This document shows positions 9,495 to 17,090 of a stretch of DNA of 58,047 nt, in pieces. Made by a program: the position numbers and the translations under genes. The notes below the pieces were generated by a model, which worked only from the letters and a program-made list of their open reading frames with translations, had not been told where the DNA came from and ran no database searches. The stretch lies in the IMG/VR virus record IMGVR_UViG_3300036831_000092, positions 1-58,047 of that record; one strand, 5' to 3'. This DNA comes from a virus. Within the stretch, counting starts at the first letter, position 1, and each line of letters begins with the position of its first letter.

Positions 9495-9737
9495 TTATTT
9501 ACTCAACTTCTTGGAATTGATTGCAGGGCGGTAGTTCGGCGTGGCCTTCAGATAGTTCACGTCATACCCGTTCTCTCCCGCCGCCTTCAACCACGTCTTC
9601 TCGTCAACCGCTTGACCATCCACGTAGAACTTCGGCTCGGCCTTGACCTGATCGGCCTTCGAGTCGGAATCAAGAGGTCGAGTCCCGCTCTGCCCGCCGC
9701 CCGCTGCACCTGTCTGATTTGTGTCGCCTTCCGCCAT
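9495..9737 (-). CDS. Small hypothetical protein of the head-tail region
   Basis: An 80-residue protein beginning MAEGDTNQTG. This start was chosen because a consensus GGAGG lies 9 nt upstream, inside the end of the preceding gene. The N-terminal half is Gly/Asp/Ser-rich and disordered. The C-terminal half (KFYVDGQAVDEKTWLKAAG) could fold. Function unknown. Confidence 0.6.
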   Translation of the reverse strand: MAEGDTNQTGAAGGGQSGTRPLDSDSKADQVKAEPKFYVDGQAVDEKTWLKAAGENGYDVNYLKATPNYRPAINSKKLSK

Positions 9738-9741
9738 GTTT

Positions 9742-10254
9742 CTAAGCCTCCGTCTGACTGAATACCAACGTGCCTCCCACCGCCCTGATGTTGCGCTGGC
9801 CGGTGAGGACGTTCCGACCTGGAACCCACTCCGGTATGTCAACGTCAACCAAACCCTGAACCTCCGGCGGGAATCCGTCGAGCAATGCCGCGCGATCTCC
9901 ACTCCCCCAAGTGGCCGCCGTGCGGATGATGGAGTCCACGACCCGGCTACGCTTAAAGAGCTTCTTCAAAAGCGCGTCGCGGTCGGGGTCTTCGTCCGCG
10001 ATGGCGATTAAGAACTCCGAAGACGAGTAGATCAGTTGTCCTTCCTCATTCTTTATCCCGTAGGTGCGCTTCCATTCGACTGTAAGACAGGCGAAATTCG
10101 CATCCGCGGGAACGGTCTGCGTGAAGTCCTCGAAAGGCGGGACGGCTTCACCCAAGACATCCTGCGAAGCCTCTACCCACCTTAGCTTGACGAGCGCCAA
10201 CACGTTCGCGGGCGCGGTCATCGCAAAGGTCGTGTCGAAGGCGGATTCAAACAT
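9742..10254 (-). CDS. Head-tail joining protein, possibly tail terminator
   Basis: A 170-residue protein placed between a gpG-like morphogenesis protein and the major tail gene, where phages encode tail terminator or completion proteins. It is acidic and mixed alpha/beta (FACLTVEWKRTYGIKNEEGQL; IIRTAATWGSGDRAALLDGF). The start overlaps the preceding stop by one base. Assigned by synteny only. Confidence 0.45.
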   Translation of the reverse strand: MFESAFDTTFAMTAPANVLALVKLRWVEASQDVLGEAVPPFEDFTQTVPADANFACLTVEWKRTYGIKNEEGQLIYSSSEFLIAIADEDPDRDALLKKLFKRSRVVDSIIRTAATWGSGDRAALLDGFPPEVQGLVDVDIPEWVPGRNVLTGQRNIRAVGGTLVFSQTEA

Positions 10255-10724
10255 CAGGCCGCGAGTCCCAGGTCTTTTGCGTAAGATGTCAACTCCGCGA
10301 CGAGTACATCACCGGCCACCCTCTGCGTCAGATCGTCGTAGATGATTCGTTGCGGCAGATTCCTTGACTCAACTCCCGTTTGGTGCGCGAGTGCATAAGG
10401 AAGCGTCGAACCCATCTCAAGAGATTCCGCGGACGGCTCCCAGATTGAGCCGTCCGCCCCCTCCTTAGTTAAGGACTCTTCCATCGCGCCGCTCGCGTGT
10501 AGAATCTTTGCGCCCGGATATTGCTTCGACTTGCGCGCCGCGTAACGCTCACTCAAGTCCGCCCAGCCCGGCCCCCCGGAGGAAAACTTTTCTGCCGTCA
10601 CCCGGCGAACCGCCTCTCCGACACCGGGCCACGCCGGGCGCAAGTCTGAGAGTCGCGCCAGCAGCGAGTCGAACGCCACGATCAAGGTCTCAAGTCCTTC
10701 GACTTCTATCCTTACTACGTCCAT
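10254..10724 (-). CDS. Phage virion morphogenesis protein (Mu gpG / tail completion type)
   Basis: 156 residues from the ATG at 10724 (MDVVRIEVEG). Features of the gpG/HK97 gp10-like family are the N-terminal helix, WADLSERYAARKSKQYPGAKIL in the middle, the LPYALAHQTG stretch and the LPQRIIYDDLTQRV segment, equivalent to the conserved LPxRxF of the family. It probably acts in head-tail joining. It overlaps the upstream gene by 10 nt. A TTG at 10757 is an alternative start. Confidence 0.7.
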   Translation of the reverse strand: MDVVRIEVEGLETLIVAFDSLLARLSDLRPAWPGVGEAVRRVTAEKFSSGGPGWADLSERYAARKSKQYPGAKILHASGAMEESLTKEGADGSIWEPSAESLEMGSTLPYALAHQTGVESRNLPQRIIYDDLTQRVAGDVLVAELTSYAKDLGLAA

Positions 10725-11101
10725 GTTTCGTTCGTCGCGTAGCCCCGAAGCTTCCAAACTAAGGGAGCTTTTATTGGCCGCTTCGTCTGGTCTGGCTCAA
10801 GTTTGTAAACCGTGCCGCCCAAAGAGAAGTGCGTCACCTCTCCTGAAGCCGGGTCGAGCAAAGCAGAAAGCGAGTTGTCAACATCTGCGATTTCAAGTGC
10901 GATAGTATCGGCCCCGTCCTGTCCTGTTGCCGTGTCCGCACCCCAACCCGTCGGCGTCGCCTTCACTTCAAACTGAGGCACGGCATCGCGCCCCAGGAAC
11001 TTCAAGAGCAGGAGGTTCCCGGCAGGCCCGAACACCCCTCTGACTTCATTCATCATGAGCGCGTGAGCTTGCGTTATCTCTTGTGCGACTGAATAGCTCA
11101 C
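10715..11101 (-). CDS. Head-tail connector-region hypothetical protein
   Basis: A 128-residue protein with an N-terminal helix (SVAQEITQAHALMMNEVRGVFG) and a beta-rich remainder (TIALEIADVDNSLSALLDP, GTVYKLEPDQTKRP). It overlaps neighbours at both ends, indicating coupled translation. Position suggests a head completion or stopper protein, with no family motif visible. Confidence 0.55.
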   Translation of the reverse strand: MSYSVAQEITQAHALMMNEVRGVFGPAGNLLLLKFLGRDAVPQFEVKATPTGWGADTATGQDGADTIALEIADVDNSLSALLDPASGEVTHFSLGGTVYKLEPDQTKRPIKAPLVWKLRGYATNETWT

Positions 11102-11415
11102 AACCCGGCCCTCGCCAGACCGAAAAACCCCGGTACGTCCGCCGAGTCTTTCAGTCCGAGAAGCGCCCGTGCCCTGCGGCGTAGTTCCCCCCGGTTGCGG
11201 TCGTAGTCAATGTCAACGCCCTGCGCTCCCGCCAGTCGGACGTGCCTGTCTTTGAGCGAGTTGTAAGAGTCAGCCACGTCCATTAGCTCGGCCTCGACTG
11301 CCGCAATAGCCGCCGAATCTAAAGAACCTTCTGCCATGGTGACGGCTTCGGCTACTCCGGTGTAAGCAGTCGCGAGCAGTTCGGCAAGCAGGGCGATTTG
11401 GGACGGGGCGAGCAT
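11098..11415 (-). CDS. Head-tail adaptor-like hypothetical protein
   Basis: A 105-residue, mostly helical, Ala-rich protein (LLAELLATAYTGVAEAVTMAEG; DSYNSLKDRHVRLAGAQGVD). Small helical proteins just after the capsid gene often serve as connector adaptors, and this is the inferred role. The start overlaps no gene. The stop region overlaps the next gene by 4 nt. Confidence 0.5.
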   Translation of the reverse strand: MLAPSQIALLAELLATAYTGVAEAVTMAEGSLDSAAIAAVEAELMDVADSYNSLKDRHVRLAGAQGVDIDYDRNRGELRRRARALLGLKDSADVPGFFGLARAGL

Positions 11416-11769
11416 TTACTTACCCTTCGTCGGCAGCACTGCCCCGCAGGATGGGCAGCGCCCCTCTTTGAGTGCGGCGTCGGCTTTCTTCTGCTGCTCG
11501 CGGTCGTAGGCGTCCCTTTCGGATTTGTCCACTTCGGCCAGCCTGCCATCGCGAATCGCCGCTGTGACTTCGGGCGTCAGTGCTACCTCGACGGGGGCGG
11601 GGCCGGCGACGTGTGCCTGCCCGCCCGGATGGTCGGGGTGCGCCTCGAAAAGCGCGGTCTTGTTCCCGCCGTCGGGCGACGTTTTGAGCGTGGACTTGAC
11701 GAAAACAGTCCTGGGCTTTTCCCCTTCGGTCTTCGTCTGTGGCGTCTCGGTGATCTTCTCGTCTCCCAT
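11416..11769 (-). CDS. Hypothetical protein with C-terminal CxxC
   Basis: A 117-residue, hydrophilic, low-complexity protein (Thr/Lys/Pro-rich N-terminus) ending in CPSCGAVLPTKGK, a single zinc-knuckle half. It lies directly downstream of the major capsid gene. Function unknown. Confidence 0.6.
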   Translation of the reverse strand: MGDEKITETPQTKTEGEKPRTVFVKSTLKTSPDGGNKTALFEAHPDHPGGQAHVAGPAPVEVALTPEVTAAIRDGRLAEVDKSERDAYDREQQKKADAALKEGRCPSCGAVLPTKGK

Positions 11770-11830
11770 GAATATCCTTTCCTTTAATCTGTTCCCGACC
11801 CTTCGGACGGTTTGCCCGCCTTATCTAAGC

Positions 11831-13054
11831 TCACGCATTAACATTGAGGATTTTCACCGCCGCCGGGTCGAGGATGTCGTAAGCCTCGGTTTCGGTCATG
11901 ATGAAGTATTCGACCTGGCGCGCGGCCCACTTCTCTACCTCCTGAATGCTCGCGCCGATCTCGTAAACCCGCTCGACGGCGAACCGCTTGTCGAGGGCGA
12001 CGATTTCAAGAGCGGGCGCATCCGCCGTCCACCCAACGGCCACGTTGTCAGCGAGTCCGGGGTTGATGGCGCGGAAGCCGCCGTAACCGCCCATCGCCGA
12101 GATGAAGAAGAGCGGGACGTTGGCTGAACCGGTGTTCAGGAGTTGCATCGAGAGGACGACGCCGGTTTGCGCGAGCGCCGTCGTCATCATGTACGGGTTG
12201 GCGAAGAGCATCTTGAAGGCGAGCCAGCCTTTGAGGGTGAGCGTCCCAGCGGTGGCCGCCGGGTCGAGCGCGGTCAGGTTATAGACCGTGCCCGCGGTGT
12301 TGGCATTCCCGTCGCCGGAGACGAGGATAGAGACGATTGTGGAAACCTTGTCGGCCTCCGCCTGAACTGCCATGCGCTGAATCTGGAAGGCTACGAGGTC
12401 AATCGGCATCTGCCTCAAGACCTCGTAAGAGGTTTCTAGTTTCCGCCCGTACTTGTGAAGCTGAATCATGTGATTCCCGCCCACGAGTTTCGCGGTCGGA
12501 ATCTCCCCGGCCTCGGCGACACGCTTCATGCGCTGGTTTTCGGCGTCGTTCGTCAGGTAGAACGCCTGATAGACGCGCTGTGAAATCCCGGTGTTGAAGG
12601 CGATCAACTCGGAGAGAGGGATGGCCGGGGCGATCTGCTGGAAGCGGGGCTGCGAGGCGTAGGCGTAGGGGTTGTACGCTGTTCCGGGCGGTTGATCCTG
12701 ACTCGTATAGACGGCGCGGGTGTTGTAGGACTTACCCGTCACCGCCGAGCGCCAGAACCGCGCGATGAGTTCGGGAATGAGGGCGCGCGCGTGCTCGTCA
12801 TCCTCCATCTTCTTCAGCGGGTCGGCCTGCACACCGGCCTCTTCGATTGACTTGACGCGGATTCCGCCTGCCCGTAGAAGGCGACCGAAAGCGTCGAGCT
12901 TGGTGTCGGGGTGGTCGGACGATGGGTCGAGGTCTTCGAGGTAGAGCGACGGATTTTTTCCGGCGGCCAGCGCGTCGCGGTAAAAGTTATTCGTGACGGC
13001 CCGCAGAAGTTCGCCGGGCCTGCTCTCCGGCGTGCTGGTGGCGAGTTGGGTCAT
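11831..13054 (-). CDS. Major capsid protein
   Basis: A 407-residue protein from the ATG at 13054, chosen because AAGGAGA lies 13 nt upstream. The next in-frame start (13084) would fall within the decoration gene and the RBS. Length, position after decoration and protease/scaffold genes, and an N-terminal helical region before a mixed alpha/beta core support an HK97-fold capsid subunit. There are several Ala/Thr/Tyr-rich stretches (TAYNPYAYASQPRF, GGYGGFRAINPG). It probably assembles on the scaffold encoded within the upstream protease gene. Confidence 0.8.
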   Translation of the reverse strand: MTQLATSTPESRPGELLRAVTNNFYRDALAAGKNPSLYLEDLDPSSDHPDTKLDAFGRLLRAGGIRVKSIEEAGVQADPLKKMEDDEHARALIPELIARFWRSAVTGKSYNTRAVYTSQDQPPGTAYNPYAYASQPRFQQIAPAIPLSELIAFNTGISQRVYQAFYLTNDAENQRMKRVAEAGEIPTAKLVGGNHMIQLHKYGRKLETSYEVLRQMPIDLVAFQIQRMAVQAEADKVSTIVSILVSGDGNANTAGTVYNLTALDPAATAGTLTLKGWLAFKMLFANPYMMTTALAQTGVVLSMQLLNTGSANVPLFFISAMGGYGGFRAINPGLADNVAVGWTADAPALEIVALDKRFAVERVYEIGASIQEVEKWAARQVEYFIMTETEAYDILDPAAVKILNVNA

Positions 13055-13073
13055 TTTCTTTCGGTCTCCTTCT

Positions 13074-13502
13074 TTAGAGGTCAACCACGACGTTCGTCGT
13101 GTCGCTCACGTCAACGATGCGGCCCCGGCACTTGATGAGTTCCGCGGCAGTGCCTGCCGCGGCAGAGCGGATGTAGCCGCGCGCCGAAGATGCGCCCAGC
13201 GCCCCGACGATCTTCGTGCCGCGAGTGAGCGTGGCCGACGCGCCGCCCGGTAGTTTCACGTAGCCCTCGACCTGGACTGACGCCTTGTTGTCGGACTCGA
13301 CGAGCAGAAGCTTGCCCTCCACGGCGTCGCTGTCCGCGGTCAGGGCCACCGTCCCGTCGCCGGAGAGCGTGACGGCGAGGCCGACCTGTGCAGAGCCTCC
13401 GGCCTTCGTGATGTCGTAAGTGATCGTTGAATTGTCGATGAGGTATGTGGCGACTTCCTCGCCGATGCCCTCGAATGCGACCGCGTTCCTGGGGTCTGCC
13501 AT
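13074..13502 (-). CDS. Capsid decoration-like protein
   Basis: A 142-residue, beta-rich, Gly/Ala/Val-rich protein with few aromatic residues (AVTLSGDGTVALTADSDAVEGKLLLVE). It resembles small head decoration or DUF2190-type proteins that sit between protease and capsid genes. Its stop is 20 nt before the capsid start. Function is from synteny and composition. Confidence 0.6.
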   Translation of the reverse strand: MADPRNAVAFEGIGEEVATYLIDNSTITYDITKAGGSAQVGLAVTLSGDGTVALTADSDAVEGKLLLVESDNKASVQVEGYVKLPGGASATLTRGTKIVGALGASSARGYIRSAAAGTAAELIKCRGRIVDVSDTTNVVVDL

Positions 13503-13514
13503 CTTTTATCTCCT

Positions 13515-13943
13515 TTAGGCGGCGAACGCCGCGTCGGGCGTGCCCGTGGTCTTCCTGGCCTCGGCGACCTGTTCCTCGCCGTCCTCCGTCTGTCGCCCAC
13601 CCGGAAACTTCTCCTTCGCGATGCGCGACCAGTCGCCTTTCATCGTGCGGATCGTGTCGAGCGGGAGACCCTGAAGGGTGCGCTCGTATTCCTCCGTCTT
13701 GAAATCCGCGCCGTTGGCCCTCACGCCCTCAGCGATGGCCTCCGTGATGAGTGATTTACGGTAAGCCCTGCCGTCTGCGGCCTGCTCCGCAAGTGCACGC
13801 AGGTTGGCGCTGATGTCGCCTTCCGCAAACCCGGCCTCCGTGAGAAGCGAGCGCACCTGCGCGGCGTCAACTTCCGGTTGCATTGCCGCCTGAGTCGCGC
13901 GCTCGGCGTTGGGCTTATTTTGGTCTTCTGCTGCTGTGCTCAT
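13515..13943 (-). CDS. Nested scaffold protein (internal in-frame start)
   Basis: In-frame internal ATG (MSTAAEDQNK) preceded by GGAGAAGGAAAAC, a near-ideal RBS with correct spacing. This gives a 142-residue acidic, helical protein identical to the C-terminus of the protease. Lambda C/Nu3 and related phages make their scaffold in the same way. The evidence is the RBS plus domain layout, not expression data. Confidence 0.55.
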   Translation of the reverse strand: MSTAAEDQNKPNAERATQAAMQPEVDAAQVRSLLTEAGFAEGDISANLRALAEQAADGRAYRKSLITEAIAEGVRANGADFKTEEYERTLQGLPLDTIRTMKGDWSRIAKEKFPGGRQTEDGEEQVAEARKTTGTPDAAFAA

Positions 13944-14738
13944 GTTTTCCTTCTCCGAATGGCCGGGCACACTCACGCGCTTCTCCGGCAGGTGAATCCT
14001 CAAGTGGCGCTCAAGGAATAATCTCGTCTTTGGCTCAAGGCTTCCGTCTTTCGCCTGCCTCGTTGCCTTCGCGATCATCGCGCCCGGCGTCGAGCCTTTA
14101 TAGACGCCACTAGCCTCCGCCAAATGCGCGTCCTCAACGTCAGCCGTACACATCTGCTCGCGGGTTTCGCCGTCGGCCTGAACCTTAGAGTTCATGCCCG
14201 GATAATGGCTGCACTCCTCCCACTCCCAAATGTCGTTTCCGCAGATAGAGCAAATCCACTCGCCGCCGTAGAAGCCGACGCTCACATCCGAGAGGACGCC
14301 GGAATCAATCGCGCGGATTATCTGGTCACTCTGAATTGTGCCGAGCTGAAGGCCGGTCACGACGTAGAAGTCCGCCAGCACACGCGCTACGCCATCGCCC
14401 TGCCCGCCGACGAATCGGCCCGACATCGAGCGCCCAACGATCTCCGCGCAATCGTGGGAGTAGAGGAATGAAACCCCGCCTTCCGCTTCCTGCGCATAGT
14501 TCTTAAGTGTTGACTGCGCCATGCGCGTGTAGTGGGAGTCGAGTCGGTTGTTGGAAATCTCCGCGGTGAAGAAGAACGGCTCATACTTCTGAAGCCCGGC
14601 CTCGTCGAAGGCGCGTCGCTCGACGGCGAGGGCGCGCAGTTCTTCGCGGGAGCGCACAAGGCCGCGCAAGTCGTCAGGGATGGTCGCCCCGATGATTGCC
14701 AGTGGGTATTGGAAGACTCGCTCTTGCGTATCGCCCAT
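13515..14738 (-). CDS. Prohead protease fused to scaffold region
   Basis: A 407-residue protein with an N-terminal protease-like domain (about 1-200). The stretch FLYSHDCAEIVGRSMSG and the later GVLSDVSVGFYGGEW match the conserved His and S-x-G-F regions of phage prohead proteases (XkdF/HK97-type). A small zinc site follows: CSICGNDIWEWEECSHYPG (about 163-181). The C-terminal third is helical and acidic, like a scaffold. A strong internal start at 13943 would produce that part alone. It is positioned upstream of decoration and capsid genes. The catalytic Ser was not fixed with certainty. Confidence 0.75.
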   Translation of the reverse strand: MGDTQERVFQYPLAIIGATIPDDLRGLVRSREELRALAVERRAFDEAGLQKYEPFFFTAEISNNRLDSHYTRMAQSTLKNYAQEAEGGVSFLYSHDCAEIVGRSMSGRFVGGQGDGVARVLADFYVVTGLQLGTIQSDQIIRAIDSGVLSDVSVGFYGGEWICSICGNDIWEWEECSHYPGMNSKVQADGETREQMCTADVEDAHLAEASGVYKGSTPGAMIAKATRQAKDGSLEPKTRLFLERHLRIHLPEKRVSVPGHSEKENMSTAAEDQNKPNAERATQAAMQPEVDAAQVRSLLTEAGFAEGDISANLRALAEQAADGRAYRKSLITEAIAEGVRANGADFKTEEYERTLQGLPLDTIRTMKGDWSRIAKEKFPGGRQTEDGEEQVAEARKTTGTPDAAFAA

Positions 14739-14740
14739 GA

Positions 14741-15226
14741 TTATCCGAGTGTGACGTTGCGGAGATTCCTGACGTACCAGACGCCGTTGTAAGCCTCAAC
14801 CTCGAAGCCGTCGCCGCGCGCTCCACCGAAAGTTCCCACGTCCGAAGCCGCGCCCCCGGCGTTGAAGCCCGACCCGGCAGCGTTTGAGACTGTGTGTGCG
14901 AAGGCCGTAGCCGAGACGATGAAGAGGCGGCAACCGTCATCCGTCCCGGCTGTCGGGTCTGCGAGCGTGAGTGCGGCGGCGCTCCCCTTCGTGATGACCA
15001 CCGTGCCGGTCTTGGCGGCAATCGCGCCGTCCGCGGAGGCGAGAGTCTGTTTGTGGCCGATGCCTATACCGCGAATCTCTTTGTTGGCGTCGAGGACGGC
15101 TGCGCTTGAAGACTTGGCGGTTCCCGGCACTACGCCGTCAAGGACGCCGATCTCCGTGCCGGAGATTTCCTTGCCGCCCATCTCAAGGTTTGCTGCGCCG
15201 ATGTTATCTAAATCAGTCTCGCCCAT
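14741..15226 (-). CDS. Head fibre/decoration-like protein
   Basis: A 161-residue protein with an N-terminal LDNIGAANLEMGGKEISGTEI repeat-like segment and a Gly/Ala/Thr-rich beta region (GTVVITKGSAAALTLADPTAG, GNGVWYVRN-like end). The pattern resembles phage head fibre or capsid surface proteins. It lies before the protease gene and ends only 2 nt from its start. Function inferred. Confidence 0.5.
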   Translation of the reverse strand: MGETDLDNIGAANLEMGGKEISGTEIGVLDGVVPGTAKSSSAAVLDANKEIRGIGIGHKQTLASADGAIAAKTGTVVITKGSAAALTLADPTAGTDDGCRLFIVSATAFAHTVSNAAGSGFNAGGAASDVGTFGGARGDGFEVEAYNGVWYVRNLRNVTLG

Positions 15227-15237
15227 CTCGCTTGTCC

Positions 15238-15459
15238 TTACTCGCCTGCGCGGGTGGCTTTGGTCGTGCCGCTGAAGAATGCCTTGGCCTCGTCAGAGGC
15301 GGGGATAGAGTTGAACTCGTCTTCGGTCATCCAAGCGTCTTCTATCCGCTTAACGCCGGGAAGAATGATGAGCTTCGACCTATCCGTTATGCGCGTGTAG
15401 AAAGTTTGGCCTGACTCGGTGGTGACTTTTGAGACTTCGATTCTCTCTTACTCCGACAT
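15238..15459 (-). pseudogene. Small phage gene with an in-frame TAA at codon 4
   Basis: A 70-residue open stretch reading ERIEVSKVTTESGQTFYTRI ... FFSGTTKATRAGE. Its only upstream ATG (15459) gives ATG TCG GAG TAA and then continues in frame. No ATG, GTG or TTG lies between that TAA and the first 38 or so codons. Either the gene carries a nonsense mutation, it starts at a rare codon such as AUC (a GGAG lies 8 nt upstream of that ATC), or the base is wrong. The next gene begins 12 nt after its stop. The sequence looks coding, with no known family. Confidence 0.4.
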
Positions 15460-15482
15460 CTATAAACCTCATCGCAAAAAGG

Positions 15483-15528
15483 AAAAGCCCCGCACGGGAA
15501 TCTCTTTTTCAAGAGTCCGTGCGGGGCT
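15483..15528 (-). terminator. Intrinsic terminator of the candidate ncRNA
   Basis: Twelve-bp perfect stem AGCCCCGCACGG / CCGTGCGGGGCT with a further CTCTT/AAGAG inner stem. On the minus strand it is followed directly by TTTTCC. It would stop minus-strand transcription before the capsid operon. Confidence 0.75.
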
Positions 15529-15672
15529 GCATCAGTGCCTCGCGGGTTGTACGGCCTATGGCCGCAACTGCCTAACTGTCAAGCCATGTTATCGGAGAGG
15601 AAGTAGCGTTTCCTCAGAACTCGCCCGTCGCCGGACGTTGCGGGTACGCTCTCGCGTCTGCCCTGCTGCCCC
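15483..15672 (-). ncRNA. Candidate ~190-nt structured RNA in a gene-free stretch
   Basis: The 280-nt interval between small-ORF and capsid blocks lacks convincing ORFs. On the minus strand a promoter-like pair (TTGTGT at 15703-15708, 18 bp, GATAAT at 15679-15684) precedes a GC-rich segment. This contains hairpins GAGGAA-N6-TTCCTC and CGGCC-tat-GGCCG and ends in the strong terminator at 15483-15528. The combination of promoter, stems and terminator supports a free-standing RNA. No known RNA class was recognised. Confidence 0.45.
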
Positions 15673-15740
15673 TCTCCAATTATCAATGGACAGCATCTTA
15701 ACACACAAAGTTCTTTTCCGCGCAATGAAATTTACAAAAT

Positions 15741-15986
15741 TTATTCGGGCGGTTGAAGTGGCCCGAAATATCGTCCAATCCTAGTCACGGCCCAATACTG
15801 CTCGCCCTGTTCGTCAACGTCATAGCACCTTAATTGCCATTGGTTGTCTTCGTCGGGATTCTGCTCAAACCAGCACTTAATAAGCGTTGTAGTTCCCAAC
15901 TCGCCCCAGCGCCGATACCAATAATAACCGGCCACGGTGGGCAGTTCGGCTGACCATGCGCGTTGATGTCTAACGGAGGCCAACAT
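15741..15986 (-). CDS. Small GYYWYR-motif protein
   Basis: An 81-residue protein with P-T-V-A-GYYWYRRWGE near the N-terminus and a C-terminal RYFGPLQPPE. The aromatic 'P..GYYWYR' signature also occurs in the 92-residue protein at 37482-37760, so the two are probably distant paralogues. Function unknown. It is the last gene of the small-ORF group after the portal. Confidence 0.55.
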   Translation of the reverse strand: MLASVRHQRAWSAELPTVAGYYWYRRWGELGTTTLIKCWFEQNPDEDNQWQLRCYDVDEQGEQYWAVTRIGRYFGPLQPPE

Positions 15987-15989
15987 AAA

Positions 15990-16259
15990 TCACACGTTCG
16001 GCTTTAAGGGGCTTGTGTAGTGGTTAGCGTATTGAGTCTCGCCAGACGGGCGCGTGCCTTTTATTAATGGTTGAGTGGCGGGACAAATAGAAACTTCCGT
16101 GATGTGGAACTTTCCTTCTGTATCCCATACACCGCCGAACTCAAAGGACACTAGCCCTCGCTCAAGTAGGTAGTTTAACTCGGCGGATTCATCCGTCAGT
16201 TTCAACACGCCGAGCGGATTCATGTAGTCGTGATTTAAAACAATTGGAATATCGCTCAC
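15990..16259 (-). CDS. Hypothetical small phage protein
   Basis: An 89-residue protein (MSDIPIVLNHDYMNPLGVLK...), mixed alpha/beta with no Cys pair, TM or signal. It begins ATG, 30 nt after the stop of the preceding mini-ORF, in a tightly packed minus-strand run. No family recognised. Confidence 0.55.
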   Translation of the reverse strand: MSDIPIVLNHDYMNPLGVLKLTDESAELNYLLERGLVSFEFGGVWDTEGKFHITEVSICPATQPLIKGTRPSGETQYANHYTSPLKPNV

Positions 16260-16289
16260 GATTGCTCCAACTTTATTCTGCTCACAACC

Positions 16290-16394
16290 TCAACCGGCTT
16301 GATTTAAGGCTTCTCTTGAGAAAATCGTGTGGTCTAGCCGCCGCTCACCCGCCTTCGCAAATAACGCCCTCCCTTTGGGCAACTGCTCGCTCAT
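16290..16394 (-). CDS. 34-residue mini-ORF
   Basis: MSEQLPKGRALFAKAGERRL..., whose ATG overlaps the stop of the upstream 58-residue gene in an ATGA junction, the classic sign of coupled translation. Too short for family assignment. Confidence 0.4.
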   Translation of the reverse strand: MSEQLPKGRALFAKAGERRLDHTIFSREALNQAG

Positions 16395-16567
16395 AGCCTG
16401 TCCCTCTTCTCCCTGCTCGGGTTGAGTGCCTTAAAGATGGCAGCCAATTCAAGGGTCGCGTTGAACGGCGAGCCTTTCCGTGAAGTAACACGGAGATTGC
16501 CCGGCTCGCTTAAGTCAACGCTTATTTCGCTGACAATATGGGCTTCAGCCGAAGAGTCTTTATCCAT
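16391..16567 (-). CDS. 58-residue hypothetical protein
   Basis: MDKDSSAEAHIVSEISVDLS... followed by LRVTSRKGSPFNATLELAAI and a basic end. Alternating residues suggest beta strands. The ATG lies in the compact minus-strand run and its TGA overlaps the next ATG. Function unknown. Confidence 0.5.
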   Translation of the reverse strand: MDKDSSAEAHIVSEISVDLSEPGNLRVTSRKGSPFNATLELAAIFKALNPSREKRDRL

Positions 16568-16594
16568 GCCGTCTATTATACCAGTTCCTGAAAT

Positions 16595-16762
16595 TTAAAA
16601 AACTATTTCCGTGCGTCTCTCCGGCTCCGGCGCAGTAGGCGGTCGCCACGTCACATTAAGCCCGCAGCGCGGACACTTCAGCTTGGCGAAGAGGAGCGAA
16701 TCCCTGCGCCCAAGTTCCGCGCCGCAGCGTCGGCAGTAAATCTTGTCGTCCGCTTTGCTCAC
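16595..16762 (-). CDS. 55-residue zinc ribbon protein
   Basis: GTG start overlapping the TGA of the upstream zinc-ribbon gene (GTGA). It has two CxxC knuckles, YCRRCGAEL and KCPRCGLNV, about 20 residues apart, and a Pro/Glu/Arg-rich tail. It is a com-like small zinc ribbon. In Mu-like phages such proteins (Com) can regulate translation, but no such role can be shown here. Confidence 0.6.
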   Translation of the reverse strand: MSKADDKIYCRRCGAELGRRDSLLFAKLKCPRCGLNVTWRPPTAPEPERRTEIVF

Positions 16763-16896
16763 AGGGGTCTCTTAATTCGCTTATCGTCTTTTGAATCCTT
16801 GCGGCGCGCGTCCAGCTTCTTCTCACAGACCGGGCACACGTTTTTCTTTAAATCAATCTCGTCAAGCTTGTAACCACAGCGGGCACATTTCTTCAT
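16759..16896 (-). CDS. 45-residue zinc ribbon protein
   Basis: From the ATG at 16896, chosen for a GGAGG 5 nt upstream. It has CARCGYKL and CPVCEKKL knuckles and a very basic C-terminus (KDSKDDKRIKRPL), suggesting nucleic-acid binding. Paired and coupled with the next zinc ribbon gene. Confidence 0.6.
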   Translation of the reverse strand: MKKCARCGYKLDEIDLKKNVCPVCEKKLDARRKDSKDDKRIKRPL

Positions 16897-17090
16897 AATT
16901 CCTCCGACAGTTCCGCCAATTTGTTCAAGACCTTCCTCACCTGACACGGCTTGCAGAGCGAGTCGTCTACCTCGGTCTTCACCAACTCCAACCGCGGGTC
17001 GCACTCGCACGGCTCGCCCGCCGCGTCAAGTACTGCCATGTAGTTTTCCCGCGATGGCTGACATTCAAGCGGTATGGTCATTTCAGACAT
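16893..17090 (-). CDS. 65-residue Cys-rich protein after portal
   Basis: MSEMTIPLECQPSREN..., with a start overlapping the portal stop by 8 nt. Four spaced cysteines (C, CxC, C-x2-C in CECDPRLELV and LCKPCQVRK) suggest metal binding. Function unknown. Confidence 0.55.
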   Translation of the reverse strand: MSEMTIPLECQPSRENYMAVLDAAGEPCECDPRLELVKTEVDDSLCKPCQVRKVLNKLAELSEEL

